DNA from: Oscillospiraceae bacterium
GTDB lineage: Bacteria > Bacillota > Clostridia > Oscillospirales > CAG-272
Direction of reading: 5' to 3'
Assembly: GCA_015064585.1 (NCBI GenBank)
Contig: SVRY01000005.1
Location: forward strand, 1 to 64,000
DNA: 64,000 nucleotides
A model generated the notes under the pieces. The model ran no database searches. It was not told the DNA's origin and worked only from the letters and a program-made list of their open reading frames with translations. The translations under genes and the position numbers were made by a program. Position 1 is the first letter of the stretch. Each line of letters opens with the position of its first letter. This document shows positions 51,329 through 60,786 of this stretch, one piece after another.

Positions 51329-52357
51329 CTATCTTTCGCCATTCGGCTTTGGAATACCGCTACCCTGCCATACCTCAGGCACGAAATTGGCTTTAAACAG
51401 ATTGATGGCATAACGATCGGTCATCGCGGCAATAAAATCCACCACAATACGTTCTGTATCCTCATTTTCAAGCCATTTACGGTACTGTTTCGGCATCAGC
51501 ATGGGATTTGCCATATAATAATCATACAACATGCCTAGCATTGCTTCCGCACGCACTTCTTCACCTTTAGCCTTGGTATTTTTATAGACCAATTCAAACA
51601 GCAGATCACGCAGTTCGTGGGTGGCAGCCGCAATCTCAGTTTCCATCGCGATCTGTCCGTCATCGCATCCGCGTCGTACAATACTGCCTACCATGCACCC
51701 GATTCGTTCGCTGGAGGAATATCCCAGCGTATTGCGCAACATCAGCGGAATATCGTCCTCCGCTATAATATCTCCGCGGCAAGCATCATCTATATCATGA
51801 TTCAAATAAGCAATGCGGTCTGCCAAACGAACGATCTGCCCCTCCAGTGTTGCCGCTTGGGAATCCCCTGAATGGCAGAGGATCCCGTTTCGTACTTCAT
51901 ATGTCAAATTCAATTCTTCATTATGATCCACCACGCGCAAGCTCTGCTCCGCATGATTAAACCCAAAACTGCTCTTCCTGTCAAGCAATCGTTCGCCGGC
52001 ATGTCCAAACGGCGTATGCCCCAAATCATGTCCCAGCGCAATCGCCTCCGCCAAATCCTCATTCAGTCTAAGAGACCTTGCAATGGTACGGGCAATTTGT
52101 GAAACCTCTAATGTGTGCGTTAGCCGTGTGCGATAATGATCATCTTCCGGGCATAGAAACACCTGCGTTTTGTGCATCAATCTGCGAAACGCCTTACTGT
52201 GAATGATCCGATCTCTATCCCGCTGAAATTCTGTTCGCATGGGATCCGCCGCAAGCGGATACTGACGGCCTTTGGTCATTTCGGACAAACAGGCATGAGG
52301 GGACATAAACTCCCGTTCTCTCGCATACAGCAATTCCTTTGCGGTCATTTTCAACAC
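51329..52357 (-). CDS. dgt: Deoxyguanosinetriphosphate triphosphohydrolase-like HD protein
   Basis: FQRDRDRIIHSKAFRRLMHKTQVFL...RTRLTHTLEVSQIARTIAR...EAIALGHDLGHTPFGHAGE. Confidence 0.95.
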   Translation of the reverse strand: MLKMTAKELLYAREREFMSPHACLSEMTKGRQYPLAADPMRTEFQRDRDRIIHSKAFRRLMHKTQVFLCPEDDHYRTRLTHTLEVSQIARTIARSLRLNEDLAEAIALGHDLGHTPFGHAGERLLDRKSSFGFNHAEQSLRVVDHNEELNLTYEVRNGILCHSGDSQAATLEGQIVRLADRIAYLNHDIDDACRGDIIAEDDIPLMLRNTLGYSSSERIGCMVGSIVRRGCDDGQIAMETEIAAATHELRDLLFELVYKNTKAKGEEVRAEAMLGMLYDYYMANPMLMPKQYRKWLENEDTERIVVDFIAAMTDRYAINLFKANFVPEVWQGSGIPKPNGER

Positions 52358-52500
52358 CCCTTAAATCCACATCAACCAAACTATACTTACAACATATAAT
52401 ATACGCAAAAAAAATAAAAATCCCTTTTTTTCAAATGATTTTCCATAAAATTTCAAAGGCAATAAACGCCTTTATCAATCAATTTGACAAAGGCGCTCGT

Positions 52501-53130
52501 TTATTTATTCTCTCCCATTTTTTCTTGTATATATTCGGGATTCACTCGGCCATTAAACAAATCTTGCATACGCAAAAGGAACTCCTGCTGCTTGCTTTGG
52601 GGCATAGAACAAACAGTCACAACACGATCAGTAAATACAGCATCCTCCACAGTTATTCCGTTTTTTCTGCATTCGGACGCCAATTTCTGATAATCGGCAT
52701 AGTCTGTCTTCACCGAATACACGGCATAGGGTACCAATGTCACAACGCCGGCATCTTCCACTGCCGATTTGGCAGCTTCGGTATACGCACGCACCAATCC
52801 TCCGGTCCCCAAAAGCGTCCCGCCGAAATAACGAATCACCACAACAACTGCATCCACAATACCTCTTTTGGCAAGCACATCCAACACCGGCGGGCCTGCC
52901 GTTCCTTGCGGCTCTCCGTCGTCACTGTATCTGGTGGCGTTCCCTTCGGTGAGAAGATAAGCGTATACATGGTGCCTCGCATCACTGTATTGTTTACGCA
53001 GTGATGCAATGAACGCAATTGCTTCCGCCTCATTTGTTACATGCTTGGCAAAACCGAGAAAATCCGATTTCTTTTCGGAATACATCCCCTCGCCGCTACC
53101 GGACAGCGTCGTATATAATTTTTCAGCCAT
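52501..53130 (-). CDS. YigZ/IMPACT (UPF0029) family protein
   Basis: KKSDFLGFAKHVTNEAEAIAFI...ARHHVYAYLL..RYSDDGEPQGTAGPPVLDVL..VVVVIRYFGGTLLGTGGLVRAYTEAAKSA. Confidence 0.93.
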   Translation of the reverse strand: MAEKLYTTLSGSGEGMYSEKKSDFLGFAKHVTNEAEAIAFIASLRKQYSDARHHVYAYLLTEGNATRYSDDGEPQGTAGPPVLDVLAKRGIVDAVVVVIRYFGGTLLGTGGLVRAYTEAAKSAVEDAGVVTLVPYAVYSVKTDYADYQKLASECRKNGITVEDAVFTDRVVTVCSMPQSKQQEFLLRMQDLFNGRVNPEYIQEKMGENK

Positions 53131-53151
53131 AGATGTTCCCCTCTTAAATCA

Positions 53152-54447
53152 TCAATCCACCTTATACGGCAAGCACTTCGCCTGCATTCTGCCATCCAAC
53201 AGTGCACTCACCTTTGCGCCCTCTGCCGTATATTCCACATTCAACACAGTCCCTTCCCCATATAGTTCAGACACAAGGCCCAGTTTGCTCTGGGGAATCA
53301 GCAATTGCCACTGTTCTTTCCCGCTGGATGCCAATTCTTCCAGTGCACCGATCACTTCGGCCATACCGCGTCCTGTTAATGCGGAAACAAAAAGAATGCG
53401 GTCATTCTTGCGTTCAACCGATGGCAGCAATGCACTTTCTTTATCACATTTATTCATCAGATACAGCGTCGGTTTTCCCTTAGCCCCCAATTCCAAAAGC
53501 AGATCATCTGTAACTCTCAACTGAGATTCACATTCGGGATCCGAACTGTCTGCCACAATTATCAATGCATCCGCATAGCACACCTCATCCAAGGTCGAGC
53601 GAAATGCTTTGATCAAATGCGTGGGCAAATTACGGATAAAGCCAACTGTATCGGTCAGCAGAATTTTTTTGCCGGAAGGCAGTATATATTGGCGCGTTGT
53701 GGGATCCAGCGTGGCAAACAATTTATCTTCTGCCAAAATCCCCGCATCGGTCAAACGATTCAACAAGGTAGATTTTCCTGCATTGGTATACCCTGCGATA
53801 GCAACCTTGAATACCCCTGAACGGCTACGCTGATTACGTTGAATTTCTCGATTTTTTCTTAAATTTTCAAGCTCCGTTTCCAGTGCTGCAATGCGCGAGC
53901 GCATATGACGTCGGTCGCTTTCCAATTTACTTTCACCGGGTCCTCGCGTACCGATACCGCCGCCTAAACGTGACATGTCTTTGCCGCGTCCGGTCAATCG
54001 AGGGGCAGTGTATTTCAATTGTGCCAGTTCCACCTGCAATTTACCGTCAGCGGTAGCAGCATGAAGCGCAAATATGTCCAGGATTAACATACTTCGATCA
54101 ATGACCCGTACTCCCTCAGGCAGTGCATCTTCTAAATTGCGGATCTTGGACGGCGAAAGATCATCATCCAGAATTACCAGTTCCACACCGCCATCATGAC
54201 AGAGCGTTTCCAATTCTTCCAGTTTTCCCGAACCGATATAAGTTGCCGGATCGGGATTATCGCGTTCCTGCACGAGCACTGCAAACACTTCTGCCCCCGC
54301 AGTTTCGGTCAACCGCCTTAATTCTTCGAGTGATGCCTCGTGTTCCCTCTTGTCTTTTCCCTTGGGGAACACCGACACCAACACCGCCTGCGGTAAAGGT
54401 TCACTGTCGGATAGAACACTACGAAATATCGCTTCTTGTTTTTCCAT
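53152..54447 (-). CDS. hflX: GTPase HflX
   Basis: DRSMLILDIFALHAATADGKLQVELAQLKYTAPRLTGRGKDMSRLGGGIGTRGPGESKLE; G1 AGYTNAGKSTLLNRLT; DTVGFIRNLPTHLIKAFRSTLDE. Confidence 0.97.
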   Translation of the reverse strand: MEKQEAIFRSVLSDSEPLPQAVLVSVFPKGKDKREHEASLEELRRLTETAGAEVFAVLVQERDNPDPATYIGSGKLEELETLCHDGGVELVILDDDLSPSKIRNLEDALPEGVRVIDRSMLILDIFALHAATADGKLQVELAQLKYTAPRLTGRGKDMSRLGGGIGTRGPGESKLESDRRHMRSRIAALETELENLRKNREIQRNQRSRSGVFKVAIAGYTNAGKSTLLNRLTDAGILAEDKLFATLDPTTRQYILPSGKKILLTDTVGFIRNLPTHLIKAFRSTLDEVCYADALIIVADSSDPECESQLRVTDDLLLELGAKGKPTLYLMNKCDKESALLPSVERKNDRILFVSALTGRGMAEVIGALEELASSGKEQWQLLIPQSKLGLVSELYGEGTVLNVEYTAEGAKVSALLDGRMQAKCLPYKVD

Positions 54448-54475
54448 AATTACTCCAAAATATCATTAAAAGAAC

Positions 54476-54511
54476 AGAAGGGTTGTTGCACTGTATGGCA
54501 ACAACCCTTCT
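54476..54511 (-). terminator. Rho-independent terminator downstream of rpmE
   Basis: AGAAGGGTTGTTGC / GCAACAACCCTTCT inverted repeat. Confidence 0.7.
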
Positions 54512-54566
54512 TGATTTGCATGTAATCTGACAGTTGCCACGGCAAGAGTCAATCGCAATCTTTCGA

Positions 54567-54773
54567 TTACTTCTTTGCAGCTTCCAGACGCTTCTTAAAC
54601 TTGTCTACACGACCACCCGCATCTACAAACTTCTGTTTGCCGGTAAAGAAAGGATGGCAGTTGGAGCAAATTTCTACACGCATGTTACCTGCAGTGGAGC
54701 GAGTCTTGTACTCAGCACCGCAAGCGCACTTTACAGTGACTTCTTCATACTTGGGATGAATTCCTTGTTTCAT
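54567..54773 (-). CDS. rpmE: 50S ribosomal protein L31 (Cys-containing, C+ type)
   Basis: [62 protein letters not shown]. Confidence 0.97.
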   Translation of the reverse strand: MKQGIHPKYEEVTVKCACGAEYKTRSTAGNMRVEICSNCHPFFTGKQKFVDAGGRVDKFKKRLEAAKK

Positions 54774-54794
54774 TTCAAATACCTCTCTTCAAAA

Positions 54795-55139
54795 TCAGTT
54801 GGAAGATTCCTTGACCTTGGCAGCCTTACCTACTCTGTCACGCAGGTAGTACAGCTTCGCACGTCTTACCTTACCTGCACGAACAATATCAACCTTAACA
54901 ACGTTGGGAGAATGAACAGGGAATGTCTTTTCAACGCCAACGCCGTAGGAAATTCTTCTTACGGTAAAGGTTTCGGAAATACCGCCGCCATGCTTAGCGA
55001 TAATGGTACCTTCGAAGAGCTGAATTCTTTCTCTTGTGCCCTCTTTGATCTTGTTGTGAACCTTAACGGTATCACCGATGTTCAGAACCGGGACTTCGGT
55101 TTTGAGCTGCTCACTTGTAAAAGCCTTGATTAAATCCAT
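54795..55139 (-). CDS. rplS: 50S ribosomal protein L19
   Basis: [78 protein letters not shown]; start at 55139 with GGAGGAG SD. Confidence 0.98.
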   Translation of the reverse strand: MDLIKAFTSEQLKTEVPVLNIGDTVKVHNKIKEGTRERIQLFEGTIIAKHGGGISETFTVRRISYGVGVEKTFPVHSPNVVKVDIVRAGKVRRAKLYYLRDRVGKAAKVKESSN

Positions 55140-55159
55140 TGTTTGGCTCCTCCTTATTA

Positions 55160-55228
55160 TTCGGAACATTCATGCAGAGCATTGCAGCGGACTGTTCCAC
55201 TGATAAGCAAAGTTTTCTCAGAAAACTC
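55160..55228 (-). promoter_or_regulatory. Candidate ribosomal-protein (L19-type) autoregulatory leader
   Basis: Stem GGAACA (55163-55168) with TGTTCC (55193-55198) plus GTTTTC/GAAAAC stem immediately upstream of rplS. Confidence 0.35.
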
Positions 55229-55298
55229 CACAACAAATTGATTATAGCATATATTTTAGGCAAATGCAAGCCCTTTTTGAAAATTTGCAAAAAAATTC

Positions 55299-56429
55299 TT
55301 ACGATGCCTTTACATCTTCCCACAGTTTTTCATATTTCTGCAGGATCTTCACCGGCATGTTTTCATAGTAGGTGCATTTTTGTGCTACATAAGTCTTGTC
55401 CTCAGGATAAAGATATGTGTTTCCTTTGAGAGAATACCGATCATCTGCCACAACACCCATATGAGGGCTGGCATAGTAATGGTACTCTGCATTGGCAAGT
55501 GCCACATCCACTTCATTCATGAAATTAATGTACATCATAGCCATTTTATAAGCATCCGAATCCTTTTTTACAGTGGCAGGCACACACATGGCATCCACAA
55601 AAATGTTGGTACCCTCTTCGGGATAAAAGAATGCAAGATCGGGATTTTCTTCCTGCATGGTAAGGAAGTCACCCGCATAATACGGTGCCACGGCTTTTTC
55701 GCCGCTTTCCATCATTTTGAAGACCTCATCCATGACATATCCCGGATTGACCTCTTTTTTCTGCTTTTTCAGCAGTTCCGCTGCCTTTTCCCACTGGGAA
55801 AGATCGGTGGTATTCAAATCAATACCGGCATAGCACTGCGCAGTCATAAGCGCATCGCGGCTGTTGTTGAAGTTCAAGATCTGTCCTTTATAGTTAGGAT
55901 CCCACATCAATCCCCAGCTGGTAGGATTCCCTTCCACCATTGTAGTGTTATAGATCACGCCCACCATACCCACAGCATATGGTACGGTATATTTGTTTTC
56001 AGAATCATAGTATTGATTTTGATATACCGGATCAATGTACCGATAATTGGGGATCTGACTGAAATCCAATTCCTGCAGCATTCCCTCATCGGCAAGTCTG
56101 GCAATCATATAATCCGAAGGAATAATGATCTCGCACTGCACCGTGCCCCCCGTCAAAGTCGAGTACAAAACCTCATTGCTTTCATAGGTATTGTAATTGA
56201 CACGAATACCGGTCAGCTTTTCAAAAGCGGCATTGACATCCAAAGTTCCGTCTTCACCAACCGAAATATACTCCGCCCAGTTATAGACATTCAAACTCTT
56301 ACCCTCAAATTCTCTTGTGTAGGTTGACTCCACATTCACCTCGGTGTTTACCTCGGCGCCGCAGGAAGTGAACACAAAAGAACCCAAAACAAGAATAAAA
56401 GCGCACAAAAGAGATACGATACGTTTCAT
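55299..56429 (-). CDS. potD: Spermidine/putrescine ABC transporter substrate-binding protein
   Basis: Lipobox LVLGSFVFTSCGAE; LNVYNWAEYISVGEDG...FEKLTGIRVNYNTYESNEVLYSTL; start at 56429. Confidence 0.95.
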   Translation of the reverse strand: MKRIVSLLCAFILVLGSFVFTSCGAEVNTEVNVESTYTREFEGKSLNVYNWAEYISVGEDGTLDVNAAFEKLTGIRVNYNTYESNEVLYSTLTGGTVQCEIIIPSDYMIARLADEGMLQELDFSQIPNYRYIDPVYQNQYYDSENKYTVPYAVGMVGVIYNTTMVEGNPTSWGLMWDPNYKGQILNFNNSRDALMTAQCYAGIDLNTTDLSQWEKAAELLKKQKKEVNPGYVMDEVFKMMESGEKAVAPYYAGDFLTMQEENPDLAFFYPEEGTNIFVDAMCVPATVKKDSDAYKMAMMYINFMNEVDVALANAEYHYYASPHMGVVADDRYSLKGNTYLYPEDKTYVAQKCTYYENMPVKILQKYEKLWEDVKAS

Positions 56430-56433
56430 TCTA

Positions 56434-57255
56434 TCACCTCTTCTTCCCTGCCGAAGGCGTTTTTGCCGACACAAGATTGTACACCACAAGCAGTATCAGA
56501 ATGCCTGCTAAAATAATGCTGTAAAGCGCATAGATCTCGGGAGTAACCGGTTTTCTTACCATATTGTAAATATACACGGGCAAAGTTTTGAATGAACTGC
56601 CTGTTGTATAATAGCTGATTACAAAATCATCAAATGACAGGGTAAATGCCATCAAAAAGCCAGCAAGGATACCCGGACGGATCTGCGGGATCACCACCTT
56701 AAAAAATGCTTTCGCGGGAGTACATCCCAGATCCTGCGCCGCTTCCATCAAATGCGGATCGGTCTGACGCAGTTTGGGCAGGACATTTAAAAGAACATAT
56801 GGGGTACTGAAGGTGACATGGGCAATGAGCAGCGTCCAAAAGTTGGTTTTCTCGCCGGTAACACCGATCAACACACCCACAAACATAAAGAGCAGCATCA
56901 TGGAAACGCCGGTTACGATCTCGGGGTTCATCATGGGAATATTATTCACCATCAAAATAGAAGAAGACAATTTGCGGCTTTTCAGCTGATACACGCCCAC
57001 CGCCGCCACTGTCCCGATCACTGTGGCAATCAAAGCAGAAACGATACCCAATTGGATCGAGTTCCACAAACATCTCAGCAAAGGGTTTCCTTCACGGAAA
57101 AGTTGTTCATACCAATAATAGAAAGGCCTGTCCTCCACGATCTGAAAAACAGAGGTATGATCGCCGCCACTGAAGGAAAACACCACCATCACAACAAGCG
57201 GAGCATACAAGAACAGATACACAAGGGTCATGATCAATCTGTTTACGTGTTTCAT
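56434..57255 (-). CDS. potC: Spermidine/putrescine ABC transporter permease PotC
   Basis: Binding-protein-dependent permease: LMEAAQDLGCTPAKAFFKVVIPQIRPGILAGFLMAFTLSFDDFVISYY. Confidence 0.95.
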   Translation of the reverse strand: MKHVNRLIMTLVYLFLYAPLVVMVVFSFSGGDHTSVFQIVEDRPFYYWYEQLFREGNPLLRCLWNSIQLGIVSALIATVIGTVAAVGVYQLKSRKLSSSILMVNNIPMMNPEIVTGVSMMLLFMFVGVLIGVTGEKTNFWTLLIAHVTFSTPYVLLNVLPKLRQTDPHLMEAAQDLGCTPAKAFFKVVIPQIRPGILAGFLMAFTLSFDDFVISYYTTGSSFKTLPVYIYNMVRKPVTPEIYALYSIILAGILILLVVYNLVSAKTPSAGKKR

Positions 57256-58322
57256 ATGATCATGCCTCCTTCCCCATCTTTATCTGTACGGTTCAGAATA
57301 AAAGTACAGATCAAAATAATAACCATCAATGCCAGCGACAATGCCGCGCCCACATTCAGACCGCCTGTAGTCATCTGATTCTTCATCTGCGTTTCAATCA
57401 AATCACCAATTAAAGTAATCTTACCGTTACTCATCTTGTAGGAAATATAGAATGTGGAGATGGAAGGAACAAACACCATAATGATTCCTGAAATCACCCC
57501 CGGCAAACTCAGCGGCATGATTACACGACGCAGTTTTTGGAAGCCGTTGCATCCCAGATCCTCCGCAGCTTCCAGCAACGAAGGCTCAATCTTGGACATA
57601 ATGGTATAGATCGGCAGGATCATATACGGCAGGTAATTATATACCATACCCATAATGACAGCCCCCTCGGTTTCCAACATCTGTACAGGACCGATACCGA
57701 TAAGACCAAGCATTTTATTGAATATGCCGTTATTGGCAATAATATCAGTCCACGCATAGGTACGGATCAACATATTCATCCACATGGGGAGCATGATGAG
57801 CAACATCTGAATACGCTGTGAACGAATGCCGGTCCGACTGAGCGCGTACGCAAAAGGATACGCCACCAACAAAGAAATCAGCGTAGCAATTACCGACAAG
57901 CGAAGAGACAATCCGAACGCGCGGATATAATTGCCGGAAAAAGCTGTTTTAATATTGGCAAAGGTAAAAGAAGACACTCGGTTGTACTCCGGCTTTGCCT
58001 CCACAAAGGTCACCTCAGAATACTCTGCTCCCAAACACTGTGCCACCATTTCCTTAGCATAGTCCATATTGACATTGCCGGCTTTTTCTTCATCCAAAAC
58101 GAAATTGCCGGGATTTCCCGCCAAAATTTCGCCTGTATACATTTCTATTTCATAATCATAGGTTTTTCCTTTGTACTCCGCCTTGATACAAAAGACATTG
58201 GCTGTTTCGGTAAAGGCATACACCGCCACCATAATCAAGGGCACAATGATAAAAATCATCGACCAAAGAATGTACGGAGCATTCAACAGCCGTGTCCCCC
58301 ATTTGGGATTTGCTGTTTTCAC
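57252..58322 (-). CDS. potB: Spermidine/putrescine ABC transporter permease PotB with PepSY-like extracytoplasmic insertion
   Basis: [48 protein letters not shown]-loop motif; inserted [21 protein letters not shown]...[27 protein letters not shown] between TM1 and TM2. Confidence 0.93.
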   Translation of the reverse strand: MKTANPKWGTRLLNAPYILWSMIFIIVPLIMVAVYAFTETANVFCIKAEYKGKTYDYEIEMYTGEILAGNPGNFVLDEEKAGNVNMDYAKEMVAQCLGAEYSEVTFVEAKPEYNRVSSFTFANIKTAFSGNYIRAFGLSLRLSVIATLISLLVAYPFAYALSRTGIRSQRIQMLLIMLPMWMNMLIRTYAWTDIIANNGIFNKMLGLIGIGPVQMLETEGAVIMGMVYNYLPYMILPIYTIMSKIEPSLLEAAEDLGCNGFQKLRRVIMPLSLPGVISGIIMVFVPSISTFYISYKMSNGKITLIGDLIETQMKNQMTTGGLNVGAALSLALMVIILICTFILNRTDKDGEGGMII

Positions 58323-59446
58323 TCTGCCACCTCTTCCTCACCTGCAAGGGCCTCTTCCATTTCATCGCTGTAGGTGCTGTAGTCACCGAACATATCGGAG
58401 TATTTGGACTTTTTCATAATATGGATGGCATCCGGCTCAATATACAGCCCAACCTTGTCACCCACTTCCTGTCCGTCAGTGGTCTGCACCATCCATTTAA
58501 AGCCGCACACATCAATGATCATTTCATAATGTACGCCCTTAAAAATCACCGATGTAACCTCACCCTCAAGCATACCGCGTTCCGGCGGAACAATATCCAC
58601 GTCTTCCGGACGAATAACCACGTCCACAGGTTCATTTTCCGAAAATCCGCTGTCAAGACAGGTAAAGTTTCTTCCGTCCATGCGTACCAGATAATCTCTG
58701 ACCATGGTTCCGGCAATGATATTGGATTCTCCAATAAAGTCAGCAACAAAGGCGTTTATCGGCTCATTATAAATATCGGTAGGCGAGCCAATCTGCTGGA
58801 TCTTGCCTTCATTCATTACCACCACGGTATCCGACATGGAAAGTGCTTCTTCCTGGTCGTGGGTAACAAAAATAAAGGTGATTCCGAGCTGACGCTGAAT
58901 ACGCTTCAGTTCGTTCTGCATATCCTTACGCAGTTTATAGTCCAGTGCCGCCAAAGGCTCATCCAACAGCAAAACCTTCGGACGGTTTACAATCGCACGG
59001 GCAATGGCAACTCTCTGCTGTTGACCGCCCGAAAGACGATCCACCTTGCGGTGCTCCAAGCCCTTGAGATTTACCATTGCCAAAATCTCCATAACACGTT
59101 CATGAATCTCGTTTTTGGGTGTTTTGGCTACTCTGAGCCCAAAGGCTACGTTTTCATATACATTCAAGTGCGGAAAAAGTGCATATCGCTGAAAAATCGT
59201 ATTGACACTTCTGCGGTAGGGCGGCACACCGTTTATGCGCTTTCCATCAAAAAAAACATCCCCCTGTACAGGATCGATGAAACCGGCGATAATACGCAGC
59301 GTTGTGGTCTTGCCACATCCTGACGCACCCAAAAAAGTGACGAACTCTCCGTCTTTGATAGACAGACTCAGGTCGTCCAGTACCGTTTCACCGTCAAATG
59401 ACATTGAAATGTTTTTTAGTTCAATTAAATTCTTTATTTCGGACAT
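58319..59446 (-). CDS. potA: Spermidine/putrescine ABC transporter ATP-binding protein
   Basis: [50 protein letters not shown]; start at 59446 (GGGGG SD); the track ORF runs upstream into the leader. Confidence 0.96.
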   Translation of the reverse strand: MSEIKNLIELKNISMSFDGETVLDDLSLSIKDGEFVTFLGASGCGKTTTLRIIAGFIDPVQGDVFFDGKRINGVPPYRRSVNTIFQRYALFPHLNVYENVAFGLRVAKTPKNEIHERVMEILAMVNLKGLEHRKVDRLSGGQQQRVAIARAIVNRPKVLLLDEPLAALDYKLRKDMQNELKRIQRQLGITFIFVTHDQEEALSMSDTVVVMNEGKIQQIGSPTDIYNEPINAFVADFIGESNIIAGTMVRDYLVRMDGRNFTCLDSGFSENEPVDVVIRPEDVDIVPPERGMLEGEVTSVIFKGVHYEMIIDVCGFKWMVQTTDGQEVGDKVGLYIEPDAIHIMKKSKYSDMFGDYSTYSDEMEEALAGEEEVAE

Positions 59447-59543
59447 TTTTTGCATCCCCCTTTGCGGCAAAAGGCCGCGTACAGCCGTATACAGCTCTGC
59501 GCAAACCCCACACCCGGCTAACAGCCGCCCCCGCAAAGAGTTT

Positions 59544-59738
59544 TTACAGACCAATCTTGATCCACGAAAAGAATCCCCCCCTGTAAATTGAGGACATTCC
59601 CACGGCGGTAGTTTCCGCATCAGAATTTGAGATCGGCTGCAGCAGGCTGTTTCCAATATCGGTTACCCGATAACGATTCCTGAGTGGCAAAGCCACGTTA
59701 GAACTGCAAGATGTGTACATGTTATGAAATTGTAACAA
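59544..59738 (-). CDS. Possible leader ORF upstream of potA (TTG start, about 64 aa)
   Basis: GGGAGGA SD 6 nt before TTG; (M)[63 protein letters not shown]. Confidence 0.35.
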   Translation of the reverse strand: MLQFHNMYTSCSSNVALPLRNRYRVTDIGNSLLQPISNSDAETTAVGMSSIYRGGFFSWIKIGL

Positions 59739-59831
59739 TGATAATCCTCCCAAAGACTTTGCTCCTTGGCAGGACGTTGGCACAGATGCAAAAATCGTGC
59801 TTTTATTCTATGATAGCATTATGTAGTCTTC

Positions 59832-59860
59832 ATTATAGTCCAACAACATTCATTAGTCAA
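59832..59860 (-). promoter_or_regulatory. Strong sigma-A promoter upstream of the potA leader
   Basis: On the minus strand TTGACT, 17 nt, TATAAT. Confidence 0.75.
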
Positions 59861-59905
59861 GGGATTTGCAAATATTTTTCAACAAATTTCGGTTAAAATC
59901 ACATT

Positions 59906-60499
59906 TTATTTTCCCAAAATTGACAGTGAAAGGTACAATGTGAGCAATAACAGGGAAAAATTAAATCCGCTTTCCATAAGCACCGTCACAGAAAGACCAA
60001 ACAGCAGTGCAATACATAGAAGCGATACTGTTTTCATGATCCCAAAAACCGTATCGGGATCTTTATAAAAAAGCAAAAATGATTCAAGTGCTTTTGCACC
60101 GTCCAGCCCCTTCACAGGAATCAAATTTAAGAAAACAAGTGTCAACGATGCCACAGCAAAAAACAAACACGTCTCTATATTTCTTCCGAACGCAAGCACC
60201 GGCAGCGCAGATATCAAATTGGCAAGTACACCGCCAAGGGCAACAAATATTTCTCTTGTGCAGCTTTTTAAATATCCGTCGTAGTTAATTTCGGCACCAA
60301 ACGCCGAAATAACAAGCCGAATCTTGCGCACACGGCATATACAAAGAGCAATTAAATGGCCGCACTCATGAATCAACATAGATAAAAAAAGAAGCAGTGT
60401 GTAGATCGAAGGATCAAAAACCAAAAAGCAAAACCAAACAGCAATCGCCGATGGCTTTACACGAATACGGATACTGTTATTTCCCAAAGATCCCCACAT
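59906..60499 (-). CDS. M50 family (SpoIVFB-like) intramembrane site-2 metalloprotease
   Basis: Multi-TM; FLSMLIHECGHLIALCICRVRKIRLVISAFGAEINY (HExxH) and LVFLNLIPVKGLDGAKAL (NxxPxxxLDG). Confidence 0.85.
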   Translation of the reverse strand: MWGSLGNNSIRIRVKPSAIAVWFCFLVFDPSIYTLLLFLSMLIHECGHLIALCICRVRKIRLVISAFGAEINYDGYLKSCTREIFVALGGVLANLISALPVLAFGRNIETCLFFAVASLTLVFLNLIPVKGLDGAKALESFLLFYKDPDTVFGIMKTVSLLCIALLFGLSVTVLMESGFNFSLLLLTLYLSLSILGK

Positions 60500-60653
60500 A
60501 AACCGGCTCCGACCCGTTGGGATGATACCGTTGCTGTTCTTGGGTATGATCCGTCAGATCCGAAAGATCTTGCCCAACACCCAAAATACGCATGGTAGTT
60601 AAAAACATAAACACCGCCAGAAATATACATACCAGATAAAGCCGTTTGCGCAT
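60477..60653 (-). CDS. 58-aa small single-pass membrane protein (not in supplied ORF track), coupled to the M50 protease
   Basis: AGGAGG SD 6 nt before ATG; MRKRLYLVCIFLAVFMFLTTMRILGVGQDLSDLTDHTQEQQRYHPNGSEPVYVGIFGK stop; overlaps the protease start. Confidence 0.75.
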   Translation of the reverse strand: MRKRLYLVCIFLAVFMFLTTMRILGVGQDLSDLTDHTQEQQRYHPNGSEPVYVGIFGK

Positions 60654-60724
60654 ACAATTGCCTCCTTTTCATTGGTAATTCATTGTATGCCCGTCAGATT
60701 GTCCGATATTCTTTCACTTTGATA

Positions 60725-60753
60725 TTGAAAAAAAAAAGAAAACATGATATACT
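60725..60753 (+). promoter_or_regulatory. sigma-A type promoter of hprK
   Basis: TTGAAA, 17 nt, TATACT. Confidence 0.65.
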
Positions 60754-60786
60754 GGGTATACCTATTCGAATCGAGGTACATATATA

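Noticed and set aside
55380-56327. 315-aa plus-strand ORF (also 58292-59323 and 46599-47510)
   Set aside because: Antisense to potD, potA and the lipoprotein gene, respectively.
59447-59656. potA starting at 59656 as in the ORF track
   Set aside because: The upstream extension has non-domain sequence and overlaps the structured leader; [20 protein letters not shown] at 59446 has a proper SD and matches ABC ATPase N-termini.
60457-60672. 71-aa minus-strand ORF MKRRQLYAQTALSGMYISGG...
   Set aside because: Competes with the 58-aa frame that has the AGGAGG SD at proper spacing and a clear TM segment; this frame lacks both.
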